Assembly: GCA_044371005.1 (NCBI GenBank)
Contig: JBILUL010000028.1
Location: 1-44,328 of the forward strand
Reading direction: 5' to 3'
Length of the DNA: 44,328 nucleotides
DNA from: UBA2402 sp044371005
GTDB taxonomy: Bacteria; Planctomycetota; Phycisphaerae; Phycisphaerales; UBA1924
The translations under genes and the position numbers were made by a program. Positions 16,382 to 25,424 of this stretch are shown in pieces (position 1 is the stretch's first letter; each line of letters starts with the position of its first letter). The notes under the pieces were generated by a model that searched no databases, was not told the DNA's origin, and saw nothing but the letters and a program-made list of their open reading frames with translations.

Positions 16382-18553
16382 TCAGTTGATCATGACCATC
16401 GCACCCTTGATGGTGGCCATGGCCTGGGCCTTGACATCGACCTTCAAGCCGCCCAGTTCGGCGGTGGCCTTGCCCTCGGCCTTGAATCCGGTCTTCGCGG
16501 AGAGATTGACGTTCATGCCGTCGATGGCGGTGTCCTTCATGGACTTGGTGGAGATGCCCGCCGTCTTGGACTCGACGGTGATGTCCTTTTGTGCTTCGAT
16601 CTTGACCCCATTCTTGGTGGCGGTGAGATCGAACTCCTCCGTCTTGATGGAGATCGAGTCCTTTTCGATGGCGATGTACGAGTTGTCCGTCACCTTGAAG
16701 GTGATGTTCTCGAGGGCCTCGATGACGATGTTCTTGGCCTTGAGGTAGACATCCTTGGTCACCACGGTCGAACAGTTGTCCGCGAATTCCTCGATGACGG
16801 CGCCCGTCACCTTGAAGGAGTGGCTGCCGGTGACTTCAACCGCTTCCTTGCCCTTGACCTTCACGTTGCGGTCGCGGCCAATCTCCTGGATCGTGTCGCG
16901 GGTGATCTTCTCGGAGCGATCTCGCTTGATCTCCTCGAGCTGATCGCGGGCCACGACCAGATGTCGGTCGTTGAGGATCGTTTCATACGTGTCGTTCTTG
17001 ACACGGATGTCCATGTTCTTCTCGGCGTGGATGAAGAGCTGCTCATCGCCCTTCTTGTCCTCGAAACGGATTTCGTTGAAGCCTTCGCCGCCCTTGCTGG
17101 AGCAGGACTTCATCGTCGAGACCGTCTTCATGTCGGGCAGCTTGTAGGGGGGCATCTCGCGGCCGTTGTAGACGCGGCCGGTGATGATGGGCCGATCCGG
17201 ATCGCCCTCGAGGAACTCGACGATGACTTCGTGGCCGATGCGGGGGAGGAAGACCATGCCCCACTTCTTGCCGGCCCACCCCTGAGAGACGCGCACGAAG
17301 CAGCTGGACTTGTCGTCCACCTTGCCGTCGCGGTCCCAGTGGAACTGCACCTTCACGCGTCCGAACTCGTCGCAGAAGATCTCTTCACCCGACGGGCCGG
17401 TCACGAAGGCCGTCTGCGGCCCGCTGATGCAGGGCTTGGGCGTGGTGCGGGCCGTGCGGAAGGGCACCTTGGCGTCGATGGCGGTGAAGGTGGTGTGGAA
17501 CATCTCGCCCCCGCCACCAGCACCCGAGCCGCCGGTGCCGAACTCATCGACCTCGGCGGTGAAGTGCGTGGCGATGGCCACATATTCGATGTTGCCGGCC
17601 TCTGTCGGGTAATCGGTCATCGAGAAGCGGCAGCCAGCCCCGATGCCCCGCACGTTGCCCTCGAACCTGAAGGTCGCGTGCATCGCGTCCGACTCTTCCA
17701 TGCGGACCTTCGCGTACCGATCGCCTTCGGCCTTGGTCTCGTAGAAGCCCGGATAGTCGTAGACCTCGAGCTCCTTGGCATCGTGCTTCTGTGCGGCGGT
17801 GGGCTTGGTTGAATCGAGGAACTTGTCGGGCGTCTTGAAATCAAAGTCGCGCAGGACGAAATTGCCCGGGCGGGCTGAGTTGTCAAAGAGCATCCGCCAG
17901 ATGAACTGGTGGCCCGCGGCGCCGCGGTCCTGCTCCTTGTACTCGATCTTGTCATACCCCTCGATGGCCTCGTGCGCGGTGGGTTCATCGGCAAGCACCA
18001 TGATGTGCTTGTCCTTCTCGTGGATGAAGTAGTAGAAGATCCCTTCCTCCTCCATCAGACGGCTGATGAAGTTGAAGGCCGTCTCGCGGTACTGCACGAT
18101 GTACTCGCGCTTCGCGTAGGTTCCCTTGACGCCGGTCGATCGCACGTTCGTCACGCCGAACTGATTGAGGACTTCGTTGATGACATCCATCACCGACTTG
18201 TTCTGGAAGATGCAGCAGTCCGCGGCACGCGTGAGGAACCAGAGCGCTGGCACGATCGTCATCTGATACTTGCACAACCGGTCCTTGCGCGGCACCTCGC
18301 TGTGCCCCACGCGGCAGATGATGCCGTTGATGAACCGCAGCTTTCCATCCCTGGTCTCGATCCGGATCGAAGCGGGCTCACCGAGCAGCTTGCTGAAGTC
18401 AATCTTCTCGTACTCGCTGCGAAGATCGCATTGGCAGACGAAGGGACGACCGATTTCCTCAGTCATCGTCAGCCCCTTGAGCAGCAGCATGTCGTCGTCC
18501 AGCGGCGTGTAGATGGCGATCTGGCGGTCGGCTTGGGTGTACGTGCTTGACAT
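16382..18553 (-). CDS. VgrG, type VI secretion tip (spike) protein
   Basis: VgrG trimers form the puncturing tip of type VI secretion or related contractile systems. From ATG 18553 the product has 723 residues. A gp27-like base (about 1-340, with YIVQYRETAFNFISRLMEEE) leads through a glycine-rich linker near residues 340-349 to the gp5-type OB fold. That fold contains FGRVKVQFHWDRDG, FVRVSQGWAGKKWGMVFLPR and DPDRPIITGRVYN. A long needle of short beta repeats (about 480-723) follows. There is no extra C-terminal effector domain. Twenty codons upstream of ATG 18553 are in frame but unlikely to be translated. No sheath, tube, baseplate or ClpV genes are in the window, so this is an orphan vgrG paired with the small protein at 15959-16360. 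Confidence 0.94.
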   Translation of the reverse strand: MSSTYTQADRQIAIYTPLDDDMLLLKGLTMTEEIGRPFVCQCDLRSEYEKIDFSKLLGEPASIRIETRDGKLRFINGIICRVGHSEVPRKDRLCKYQMTIVPALWFLTRAADCCIFQNKSVMDVINEVLNQFGVTNVRSTGVKGTYAKREYIVQYRETAFNFISRLMEEEGIFYYFIHEKDKHIMVLADEPTAHEAIEGYDKIEYKEQDRGAAGHQFIWRMLFDNSARPGNFVLRDFDFKTPDKFLDSTKPTAAQKHDAKELEVYDYPGFYETKAEGDRYAKVRMEESDAMHATFRFEGNVRGIGAGCRFSMTDYPTEAGNIEYVAIATHFTAEVDEFGTGGSGAGGGGEMFHTTFTAIDAKVPFRTARTTPKPCISGPQTAFVTGPSGEEIFCDEFGRVKVQFHWDRDGKVDDKSSCFVRVSQGWAGKKWGMVFLPRIGHEVIVEFLEGDPDRPIITGRVYNGREMPPYKLPDMKTVSTMKSCSSKGGEGFNEIRFEDKKGDEQLFIHAEKNMDIRVKNDTYETILNDRHLVVARDQLEEIKRDRSEKITRDTIQEIGRDRNVKVKGKEAVEVTGSHSFKVTGAVIEEFADNCSTVVTKDVYLKAKNIVIEALENITFKVTDNSYIAIEKDSISIKTEEFDLTATKNGVKIEAQKDITVESKTAGISTKSMKDTAIDGMNVNLSAKTGFKAEGKATAELGGLKVDVKAQAMATIKGAMVMIN

Positions 18554-18804
18554 GATGGATGAACTTCTCTCACCGCGTGTGTACCCGGGCCAGTGGTGCG
18601 CTGAACGCACCAACGCCGGAGTGACGGATCCAACCGAGTCATCGAAGCCCGCGGCCCGATGTTGCAGCCGCGTGGAGTGTATGGCATCGGGTTTTGTCAG
18701 GGCCGGGATCCCGGACTTTCACCGAAAACCCCTCTTATCGAGCCCTGGCCCGGGTCGGCGCGTGGCACCAACCCCAGTTGCGGACCCCGTTGCCATGCGA
18801 TCGT

Positions 18805-21312
18805 TCAGGGGTGTGAGGAGGTGCGCACGGCCTGATCCGCGGCGACCATCAGTTGTGCCGCGGAGAAGGGCTTGCCCAGGTGGACAGCACCCTCTTCATG
18901 CGCCAGTACGCTGGCATGATCCTCCATCAGCACCAGGGGCAGTGATGGATTGAACCGGCGCAGTTCCGAAAGCAGTTCACACTCAGGCGCGTTGGCCAGC
19001 GCGGAATCCACGAGGGCAAAGGCGATTCCATCCGGATCGCTGGCCAGATGGGCCAGTGCCGATTCGGCATCAGCCGCCTGCACACAGCGCCACCCCTTGA
19101 GTTCGAGCATGTGCGCGGCCACGGCGCGGAGTGTCGGTTCCTGATCAATCACCAGCACCGTGCCGGTCGCCAGCGCCGCCAGAGTCGTCGGCGATGCCTC
19201 TGCCGGGGCCTCGCACGCGGGCAGATACACCTTGAAGGTCGAGCCCTCGCCGGGCGTTGACGTCACCGCGATGGCCCCGCCGTGTCGGCGGACGATCGTC
19301 GCCACCACCGCAAGACCCAGCCCCCGGCCAGCGAACTTGGTGGTGAAGAAGGGCTCAAAGATCCTCGCGATCGCATCGGGCCCGATGCCCGAGCCATTGT
19401 CGCGGACGCAAAGACACGCGAACTTTCCGGGCCTGGCCTCGGCGCGGAAGGTGCACAGAGAGAGTGCCGCGGCATCCAGCAGGCGAGTGCTGACGTCAAT
19501 CCAGACACTGCCCGCGGGGCCGCAGGCCTCGGCGGCGTTGGTGATGAGATTCATCACCACCTGCTCGAGCTGCATGCGATCGGCGAGACAATGAACGGGT
19601 TGATCCTGTTCGAGGGGCTTGATCACCACCGCCGGAGGAACGTTGGTCGCCAGCAGTGGCAGCAGTGAGTCCACCGTCGCACCCAGTTCCACCGCCTCCT
19701 TGCTGTGCGGATCCTTGCCGGAGAACGAAAGAAGCTGCCTGGCAAGCTCTGTCGCACGCCGCACTCCCCCGCGGGCGGCGTCGAGATGCTGGAGTGAAGC
19801 CGCCGCGGGCGGCAGCTTCGACGCGGCGAGTTCGATCTGGCCTCCCAGGGCGGTCAGCAGATTGTTGAAATCATGCGCGATCCCCCCGGCCATCAACCCA
19901 AGCGACTCAAGGCGCTGTGACTGGGCGAGTTGTTCGGTCAGGCGTTGACGCTCATACTGGGCCGTGCGCAGTTCCGTGACGTCCAGGAGGAGTCCCTGCC
20001 AGTCGGTGCCTTCGGGTGTCTCCACGGGAACGATGCGAGAGTGAATCCAGTGGTAGCGCAGGGCGCGGTCCAGGAGGCGGTACTCGATGTCCAGAGCCGC
20101 GCCGGATTCACGGGAGACGGTCGTCGCCGCGACGTAGCGTTCGCGATCCTCCGGGTGCATCTGTGGCAGCAGCGTCTCTCGGTAGTCGCCGAAGATCTTG
20201 AAGTTCTCGAACAGGGTTTGCCATTGCGGGCCATGCGCATTGACATAGCCGGGAATCCGCCGGCCGTCATGGGTAAGCGTGTAGTTGTAGAAGACGCCGG
20301 GAAAGGAGTCGGCAAGCCGCGTGAGTTCCGATTCGCGGGCCGTGAGCGTCTGCGTCCGTTCCCGCAGCCTCCTGGCAGAGAGCACCCAGGCCAGGCACCA
20401 CGCCGCGGCGATGACCGAGAGCAGCACGCCGATCATCACCGCACTGCGTGCATCGACGGTCGTCGGCGCTTCACGCGGCTGATAAGGCCCGACCGTTGCG
20501 TCGTACACAGAGTCAAATCGCCCATTCTGGCGAAGCACTGCCATCGCGGCGTTCAGATCCGCCATCAAGTCGGAATCACCGGTCCGCACCGCCAGGGCAT
20601 ACGCACGCCACAAGCCGCCATCATTGAGCGGATGCTCGGTCAGACCGGCGATGTGATAGGCTTCCATGTCGACGCGCCCGGCAATCTGCGTCGTGATGCA
20701 CACATCGGCCCGCCCGTCGCGTACATCCATCATCGCATCACGCAGCGACCGATTCGGATTGAACGCGAGGCCACGCGAGGCACACCACTGATGCGCCACG
20801 CCAAGCGAGGCCGCGGTGAGACGCAGCTTCGCCAGCTCCGTCAGATCCGCCGGGGGCTTCTCCCCATCACGCATCAGCATCGCACCACGCGCCACCACCA
20901 CCGGTGCCGTATAGCCAATCCGGTCGAGCCGGTCATCCAGCACGCCCATCAGCGACACCGCATCCACGTCGCCGGCATTCAGTGCTTCAATGGCGTCTCG
21001 CTTGTCGAGTTCGACGAACTCGATCTCAAGACCAAGCGCCTGCCCCACCTCCACCATGATGTCCCGCCCGAATCCACCCACCGAACCATCGGCCTGATAC
21101 ATCAGCAGCCCGCGGCAGTAATGCGGAGTCGACAGCCCCACCACCAGTTTGCTTCGAGGCCACCGGTGCACCAGCGGCGGCTGCCCGTTGAAGGCAATGG
21201 CCGACTCCGCAGTCGCAGGGTTGATGCGCGGCGCGTCCTCAACTCCCAGGGCCAACCGCGATTGGATCCCAAGAAACACCGCAATCCAGATGGCCAGACC
21301 CGTCAGGCGCAT
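18805..21312 (-). CDS. Hybrid sensor histidine kinase with periplasmic solute-binding sensor, PAS and receiver domains
   Basis: Domain order in this 835-residue protein is as follows. A signal peptide (1-22) leads to a bacterial solute-binding family 3 sensor (about 55-277) and a membrane helix (291-312). A PAS-like domain (about 330-450) precedes HisKA with phospho-acceptor His480 in GGIAHDFNNLL. The ATPase domain shows NLITNAAEA, DNGSGI, FEPFFTTK and GRGLGLAVV, and a C-terminal receiver runs from about 718 to 828. The receiver has Asp769 as likely phosphate acceptor and Lys814, but its acidic pocket reads IDQE (Asp723, Gln724) instead of two acids. ATG 21312 is chosen for its signal peptide and GGGAG 5 nt upstream. 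It probably senses an amino-acid-like or other small ligand. No separate response regulator is adjacent. Confidence 0.92.
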   Translation of the reverse strand: MRLTGLAIWIAVFLGIQSRLALGVEDAPRINPATAESAIAFNGQPPLVHRWPRSKLVVGLSTPHYCRGLLMYQADGSVGGFGRDIMVEVGQALGLEIEFVELDKRDAIEALNAGDVDAVSLMGVLDDRLDRIGYTAPVVVARGAMLMRDGEKPPADLTELAKLRLTAASLGVAHQWCASRGLAFNPNRSLRDAMMDVRDGRADVCITTQIAGRVDMEAYHIAGLTEHPLNDGGLWRAYALAVRTGDSDLMADLNAAMAVLRQNGRFDSVYDATVGPYQPREAPTTVDARSAVMIGVLLSVIAAAWCLAWVLSARRLRERTQTLTARESELTRLADSFPGVFYNYTLTHDGRRIPGYVNAHGPQWQTLFENFKIFGDYRETLLPQMHPEDRERYVAATTVSRESGAALDIEYRLLDRALRYHWIHSRIVPVETPEGTDWQGLLLDVTELRTAQYERQRLTEQLAQSQRLESLGLMAGGIAHDFNNLLTALGGQIELAASKLPPAAASLQHLDAARGGVRRATELARQLLSFSGKDPHSKEAVELGATVDSLLPLLATNVPPAVVIKPLEQDQPVHCLADRMQLEQVVMNLITNAAEACGPAGSVWIDVSTRLLDAAALSLCTFRAEARPGKFACLCVRDNGSGIGPDAIARIFEPFFTTKFAGRGLGLAVVATIVRRHGGAIAVTSTPGEGSTFKVYLPACEAPAEASPTTLAALATGTVLVIDQEPTLRAVAAHMLELKGWRCVQAADAESALAHLASDPDGIAFALVDSALANAPECELLSELRRFNPSLPLVLMEDHASVLAHEEGAVHLGKPFSAAQLMVAADQAVRTSSHP

Positions 21313-21565
21313 TGCGACTCCCGATACAGACTGCACCCACCACAGCACGCAGCTACTCGTTGCTGCCTGCTGGCACAGCATCGGACGCTTCATGCCAATG
21401 GTATCAAGAACGCACCCACCCATGCGGGCGGTTTCAGAAATCCATTCCCAGGCCCGCCCGTCCGTTAGGACCATATTTGGATCAGCAGGGGGTGGGATCT
21501 GGATGGTGATGATGCGCGTGCGGGGTCGGGATGCCCGCACCTAGCCAAGTGCATGACGCGCGGGG
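21313..21565. other. Upstream region of the sensor kinase gene, nothing recognised
   Basis: This stretch continues in frame with the kinase (to 21540) but translates into sequence with no domain or signal character, so I treat it as non-coding. It should contain the kinase promoter, but no convincing -35/-10 pair is visible. The direct repeats at 21566-21891 follow immediately. Confidence 0.4.
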
Positions 21566-21694
21566 GGGCCGCGCCGTACCAACGCTGAAGCGGTGGCCTG
21601 ATAGCGGGCAAGGCCGCTGAAGCGGCCCGAATCCGATTCCTCAGCCCGCTTCAGCGGGCTTGCTCGCTTGTAGGCCACGCCTTCAGGCGTGGTG
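21566..21694. repeat. Multi-hairpin intergenic repeat, family A, copy 1
   Basis: About 129 bp that recur almost unchanged at 21763-21891. The unit holds four consecutive short palindromes: an imperfect CGCTGAAGCG-centred one, GGCCGCTGAAGCGGCC, AGCCCGCTTCAGCGGGCT and CCACGCCTTCAGGCGTGG. The first two cores (CGCTGAAGCG) are the reverse complement of the third (CGCTTCAGCG), so the unit is an inverted arrangement of like hairpins, as in REP/BIME elements. Confidence 0.85.
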
Positions 21695-21762
21695 CAACAA
21701 CGGCGCGGTGCGTCCGGTTGCGCCCAGGGTCGCGACCATTGAACCCGATCGATCATCCGCGG

Positions 21763-21891
21763 GGGCCGCGACGTACCACCGCTGAAGCGGTGGCCTGATA
21801 GCGAACAAGGCCGCTGAAGCGGCCTGAATCCGATTCCCAGCCCGCTTCAGCGGGCTTGCTCGCTCGTAGGCCACGCCTTCAGGCGTGGTAC
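21763..21891. repeat. Multi-hairpin intergenic repeat, family A, copy 2
   Basis: Second direct copy of the 129-bp unit at 21566-21694, starting 197 bp further on. It ends 2 nt from the stop codon of the dockerin-type gene (stop at 21894 on the minus strand). In transcripts of that gene it would therefore form a chain of hairpins directly after the coding region. Confidence 0.85.
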
Positions 21892-21893
21892 GC

Positions 21894-22994
21894 TCAGCAC
21901 CCCTGCTCCCATCGCACAAAGAACATCTCAACATCGGCCCCGTCGGTGCCGCCATCTTCATTGATGTCCGCGGTGCCCTGCTCCCACGCCACGAAGAAGG
22001 CCTCGATATCGCTGCCATCGATGCCGCCATCGCAGTTGTAATCGCCCGCGCAGATTGAGAGTTGAATGGGCTGGCTGTCGATGCTGCCGCAGGCATTGGT
22101 GATCGTGCAGGTGTACGAACCCGCATCGCCCAGCATCGCTGCATCCAGGTGCAGCGTTGCAGTCGTCGCACCGCTCACTGCACCACCATCCTCGATCAGC
22201 ACGCCATCGCGCCTCCAGGCAAACGTCAACGGGCCTGTTCCATCAGCGAGTACCTGCAACTCAACAGGCTGCCCCTGGCACTGGGTCTGTGACGGATTGA
22301 CTGCGATCGCGGTCGGACACGAGGTGTAGTTCAGACGCACATCATCGAAATCCACTTCGATGCCCGGGAACGTCGGCGACCAGCGCTGATTGAGGTTGAG
22401 CAGTCGCACGGTGAGCGGCTGCCCCACCGCCGGACCCGATGCGGGCGAGGTGTAGACAACCGTGGTCGGCGCAAACTGCCCCTCACCGAGCGTCGCCGCG
22501 AGCGTGTCAAAGTCCTGGGCCACCACGGTCCCGCCGGCGAGCAGTTGCACGGCGTAACCGGGAAAGCCGCGTAGTTCGAAGTAGCCGTAGATGTCAAGCG
22601 GGGGAGCCGCGGTGCCTGAGTCGATGTTGCCCACCTGCACCCGAAGTTCATACCGCGTGTTCGCGAGCACCTGGTGCGCCACGGTCTGCTGCACACCTGC
22701 AGGGCCTGCCCCGATGTCGCCGGAGAAGAAAAGCAGGCAGACATTCGAACCTTCAGGAGCACCCGCAGGAAAGTACGTTGAACCCGTAGGATTGAGAACG
22801 CCCACCGAATCAGGGTTCTGATCAACGATGAAATTGGGGTCGTACAGCGACCAGCCGGTGGGGATCACAATCGACCAGTTGTTGGGACGGGCAAAGTTTG
22901 CCTCAAAGCCAGGATTGGCAACAGGAATCACCTGCTGCGCCCATGATGTCACAACGCACAACGCAACAGGGAGCAGAGCTGGCACCAAACGCAT
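21894..22994 (-). CDS. Secreted protein with Ig-like domain and C-terminal dockerin-type repeat ending Gly-Cys
   Basis: The 366-residue precursor starts with a signal peptide (MRLVPALLPVALCVVTSWAQ). A jelly-roll-like N-terminal domain (about 20-225) opens VIPVANPGFE and contains PLTVRLLNLNQRWSPTFPGI, a pattern seen in secreted carbohydrate-binding-type domains. An Ig-like domain (about 230-315) shows LTFAWRRDG and AGSYTCTITN. It ends with two calcium-loop repeats, DYNCDGGIDGSDIEAFF and DINEDGGTDGADVEMFF, followed by WEQGC and the stop. GAGGAG lies 7 nt before the chosen ATG 22994, five codons inside the longest frame. It is probably a surface or matrix protein. The ligand is unknown. Confidence 0.85.
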   Translation of the reverse strand: MRLVPALLPVALCVVTSWAQQVIPVANPGFEANFARPNNWSIVIPTGWSLYDPNFIVDQNPDSVGVLNPTGSTYFPAGAPEGSNVCLLFFSGDIGAGPAGVQQTVAHQVLANTRYELRVQVGNIDSGTAAPPLDIYGYFELRGFPGYAVQLLAGGTVVAQDFDTLAATLGEGQFAPTTVVYTSPASGPAVGQPLTVRLLNLNQRWSPTFPGIEVDFDDVRLNYTSCPTAIAVNPSQTQCQGQPVELQVLADGTGPLTFAWRRDGVLIEDGGAVSGATTATLHLDAAMLGDAGSYTCTITNACGSIDSQPIQLSICAGDYNCDGGIDGSDIEAFFVAWEQGTADINEDGGTDGADVEMFFVRWEQGC

Positions 22995-23085
22995 GGATCG
23001 ACTCCTCATTCAAGGGGAATGTGTGTATCCAAGCCGCGAGAACGGGGTCGCCATTCCGCCAGAATCGTCACAGAATCATGCAACG

Positions 23086-25398
23086 TCACGCCTGCATCGG
23101 TTCTGCGCCGCCGGCAATCAACCGCCAGCACCGGTGAATGCGCCGATTGCGGTACTCAGGGGGCACAGTCCGATGGCTGATCTCAAGCCATGAGTAGCCA
23201 AGCGACGCGAGTGCTTCTTCATCGAGCTTGAAACGGCGGTAGTTGGTGGAGAAGTAGACCACGGCGCGAGGGCTCAGCAATGGCCGCAGCAGCGCGAGCA
23301 CTTCGCGATGACCCACCGCCACTTCCCAGTCTTCCTCGGTGCTCTTGCTGTTCGAGAACGTCGGCGGATCGAGCACCACCAGGTCGTAGTGTTCACCCTG
23401 CGGATGCGTGCGAAGGAAATCGAGCACATCGTTGCGATAGAACTGGTGGTCGGGCGTCCAGAGCTTGTTGATGCGCAGGTTGCGCTCGGCCCAGTCCAGG
23501 TAGGTGTTCGAGAGATCGACGCTGGTGGTGGAGATCGCGCCATTGCCGGTGCGGCCCGCCGCGGCGTAGACGGTGAACGACCCCGTATAGCAGAAGAGAT
23601 TCAAGAAGCGCTTGCCCGCCGCCTGATCTCGCACCATGGCACGCGTCAGACGGTGATCAAGGAAGAGCCCCGTATCGATGTAATCCGAGAGGTTGACCAG
23701 GAAGCTCAGGCCATCTTCCTTGACGACGAAGGTCTGGCCGGAGGCATCGACCTTCTCGTGCTGGGTCATGCCCCGCTGGCGGTGCTTTTCCTTGATGAAG
23801 ACCATCGAAGGATCAACACCCACCACCTCGCTGATGATTGAGCGGACGGAATCGTACCAGTCGGCCTGCTGCGCCACGGAACGGCTGTGTTCCCGCTCAT
23901 ATTCCGCGGCGTGCACTCTGCCCTCATACACATCGATGATCAGCGGCACATCCACCTGATCGCGCTCGTAGATGCGATAGTTGGTGATGCCTCGCGAGGG
24001 ATACTTGCGCAGATGCCGGACGTTCTTCTCAAGGCAGGCACGGAAATCGGCCAGTTCCTTTTCGTCGCGAGCACGCAGGCCACCGAAGGCGGGCCGGGTA
24101 AAGTCCGCCGCGGCGGGGATCGCGGCTCCATCGGCCGGTGCATCGACTGCGGGAAGGCCGGGCTGCTCGCCTTCGACTCCATCCACGGCTTCTGGCAGCG
24201 GCTGGGTCGACGGCTCGCCATCGAGCGTCTCGTCACCCTCGCGGCGGCGCGGCTCATCCAGATCGCGAGGCGGGCGCGGTCCCCAGAACATGAAGTACGT
24301 GCATTCGATCTGCGAGTTGAAGAGCTTGCGGCGGCGTGTGGCTTCCTGACCCACCAGCCGCTCGAGATCGAGCCGCGCGGTCAGGATGTGAACCGACCAG
24401 GTGGGCAACCCGCGCAACACCAGCGGCATGTTGCGATAGAGCTGCTCGATCTCGTAGGGATCACCCAGGCGCACGCCGTAGGGCGGGTTGGTGATGATCG
24501 ACCCGTATTCGACCTTGCTGCTGAGCTGTTCGAAGGGGCGATGATGGAAGTGGATGAGCCGGTCGACGCCCGCGGCTTTCGCGCTGCGTCGAGCCAGGTC
24601 GAGCGCTCGCGGATCGATGTCGCTGGCGTGGATCGCGTACCCAAGTTCGCCGGTGGCTTCGGCCTTGGCGCGTTCGCGTTCTTCTTCCCAGACATCGCGC
24701 GGGATGATGGACCAGTCTTCGGCATCGAATGAACGCAGCAGGCCAGGGGCCATGCGTTTGCCGATCATCGCGGCTTCGATGGCGATGGTGCCGGTGCCGC
24801 AGAAGGGATCGACCAGGGGGCGGGCGGGCCGCCAGGCGGAAAGAAGCACGAGGCCCGCGGCGAGCGTCTCCTTGAGGGCCGCTTCGCCGACGAGGGGTCG
24901 ATACCCACGTTTGTGCAGACCATCACCGCTGGTATCAACGGTGATGGAGGCCATGTTGTCGAGCAGGGAGACTTCGGTGATGACGCCGCCGCCGGTTTCG
25001 GGCAGCACCTGCGTGCCGTAGGCGCGGCGCAGGCGTTCGACGATGGCCTTCTTCACGCAGCGCTGGCAGGCGGGCACGCTGGAGAGCTGGCTGCGAACGC
25101 TGCGGCCGTTGACGGGGAAGTTGGCATCGTGGGCCATCCACGCTTCCCAGGGGAGGGCCTGCGTCTGGTCGTAGAGGGCATCAAAGTCCGCCGCGGGGAA
25201 GTAGCCGACGCGCACGAGCACGCGGTCGGCCGCACGCAGCCAGAGGTTGGCGCGGACGACATCCGCGGGGCCTCCCGTGAACAGGACACGGCCCGTGGAG
25301 AGCACCTTGGGCTGATAGCCCAGTGCTTCCAGTTCGTGCACGACCACGGATTCAAGGCCAAAGGCGCACGCGGCGATGATGTCGAACTGCGCGATCAC
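23086..25398 (-). CDS. rlmL: Bifunctional 23S rRNA guanine methyltransferase RlmKL
   Basis: RlmKL methylates G2445 (N2) and G2069 (N7) of 23S rRNA, E. coli numbering. The 770-residue protein has an N-terminal THUMP domain (to about 160) and a first methyltransferase with DPFCGTGTIAIEAA and catalytic NPPYG at 304-308 (RlmL half). An acidic Pro/Ala-rich linker (about 375-435) leads to a second methyltransferase with FLNLFCYTGSFTVYAA and DPPTFSNSK at 677-685 (RlmK half). The linker is longer than I expect for the E. coli enzyme. The start is GTG 25398, 26 nt after the der stop, so both genes are probably co-transcribed, an all-ribosome-biogenesis pair. Confidence 0.95.
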   Translation of the reverse strand: MIAQFDIIAACAFGLESVVVHELEALGYQPKVLSTGRVLFTGGPADVVRANLWLRAADRVLVRVGYFPAADFDALYDQTQALPWEAWMAHDANFPVNGRSVRSQLSSVPACQRCVKKAIVERLRRAYGTQVLPETGGGVITEVSLLDNMASITVDTSGDGLHKRGYRPLVGEAALKETLAAGLVLLSAWRPARPLVDPFCGTGTIAIEAAMIGKRMAPGLLRSFDAEDWSIIPRDVWEEERERAKAEATGELGYAIHASDIDPRALDLARRSAKAAGVDRLIHFHHRPFEQLSSKVEYGSIITNPPYGVRLGDPYEIEQLYRNMPLVLRGLPTWSVHILTARLDLERLVGQEATRRRKLFNSQIECTYFMFWGPRPPRDLDEPRRREGDETLDGEPSTQPLPEAVDGVEGEQPGLPAVDAPADGAAIPAAADFTRPAFGGLRARDEKELADFRACLEKNVRHLRKYPSRGITNYRIYERDQVDVPLIIDVYEGRVHAAEYEREHSRSVAQQADWYDSVRSIISEVVGVDPSMVFIKEKHRQRGMTQHEKVDASGQTFVVKEDGLSFLVNLSDYIDTGLFLDHRLTRAMVRDQAAGKRFLNLFCYTGSFTVYAAAGRTGNGAISTTSVDLSNTYLDWAERNLRINKLWTPDHQFYRNDVLDFLRTHPQGEHYDLVVLDPPTFSNSKSTEEDWEVAVGHREVLALLRPLLSPRAVVYFSTNYRRFKLDEEALASLGYSWLEISHRTVPPEYRNRRIHRCWRLIAGGAEPMQA

Positions 25399-25424
25399 TG
25401 AGTAATCCCTGGCTCAAAGGCTGC

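Noticed and set aside
15959..18553. A complete type VI secretion cluster or prophage
   Set aside because: Only vgrG and one small partner are present. There is no sheath, tube, baseplate, ClpV, integrase, capsid or tail gene nearby.
19930..21468. 512-codon plus-strand frame opposite the sensor kinase
   Set aside because: Arg/His-rich translation with no motif, while the other strand has a full sensor kinase.
21566..21891. CRISPR array
   Set aside because: There are only two 129-bp units, each internally palindromic. There is no series of short repeats with unique spacers and there are no cas genes.
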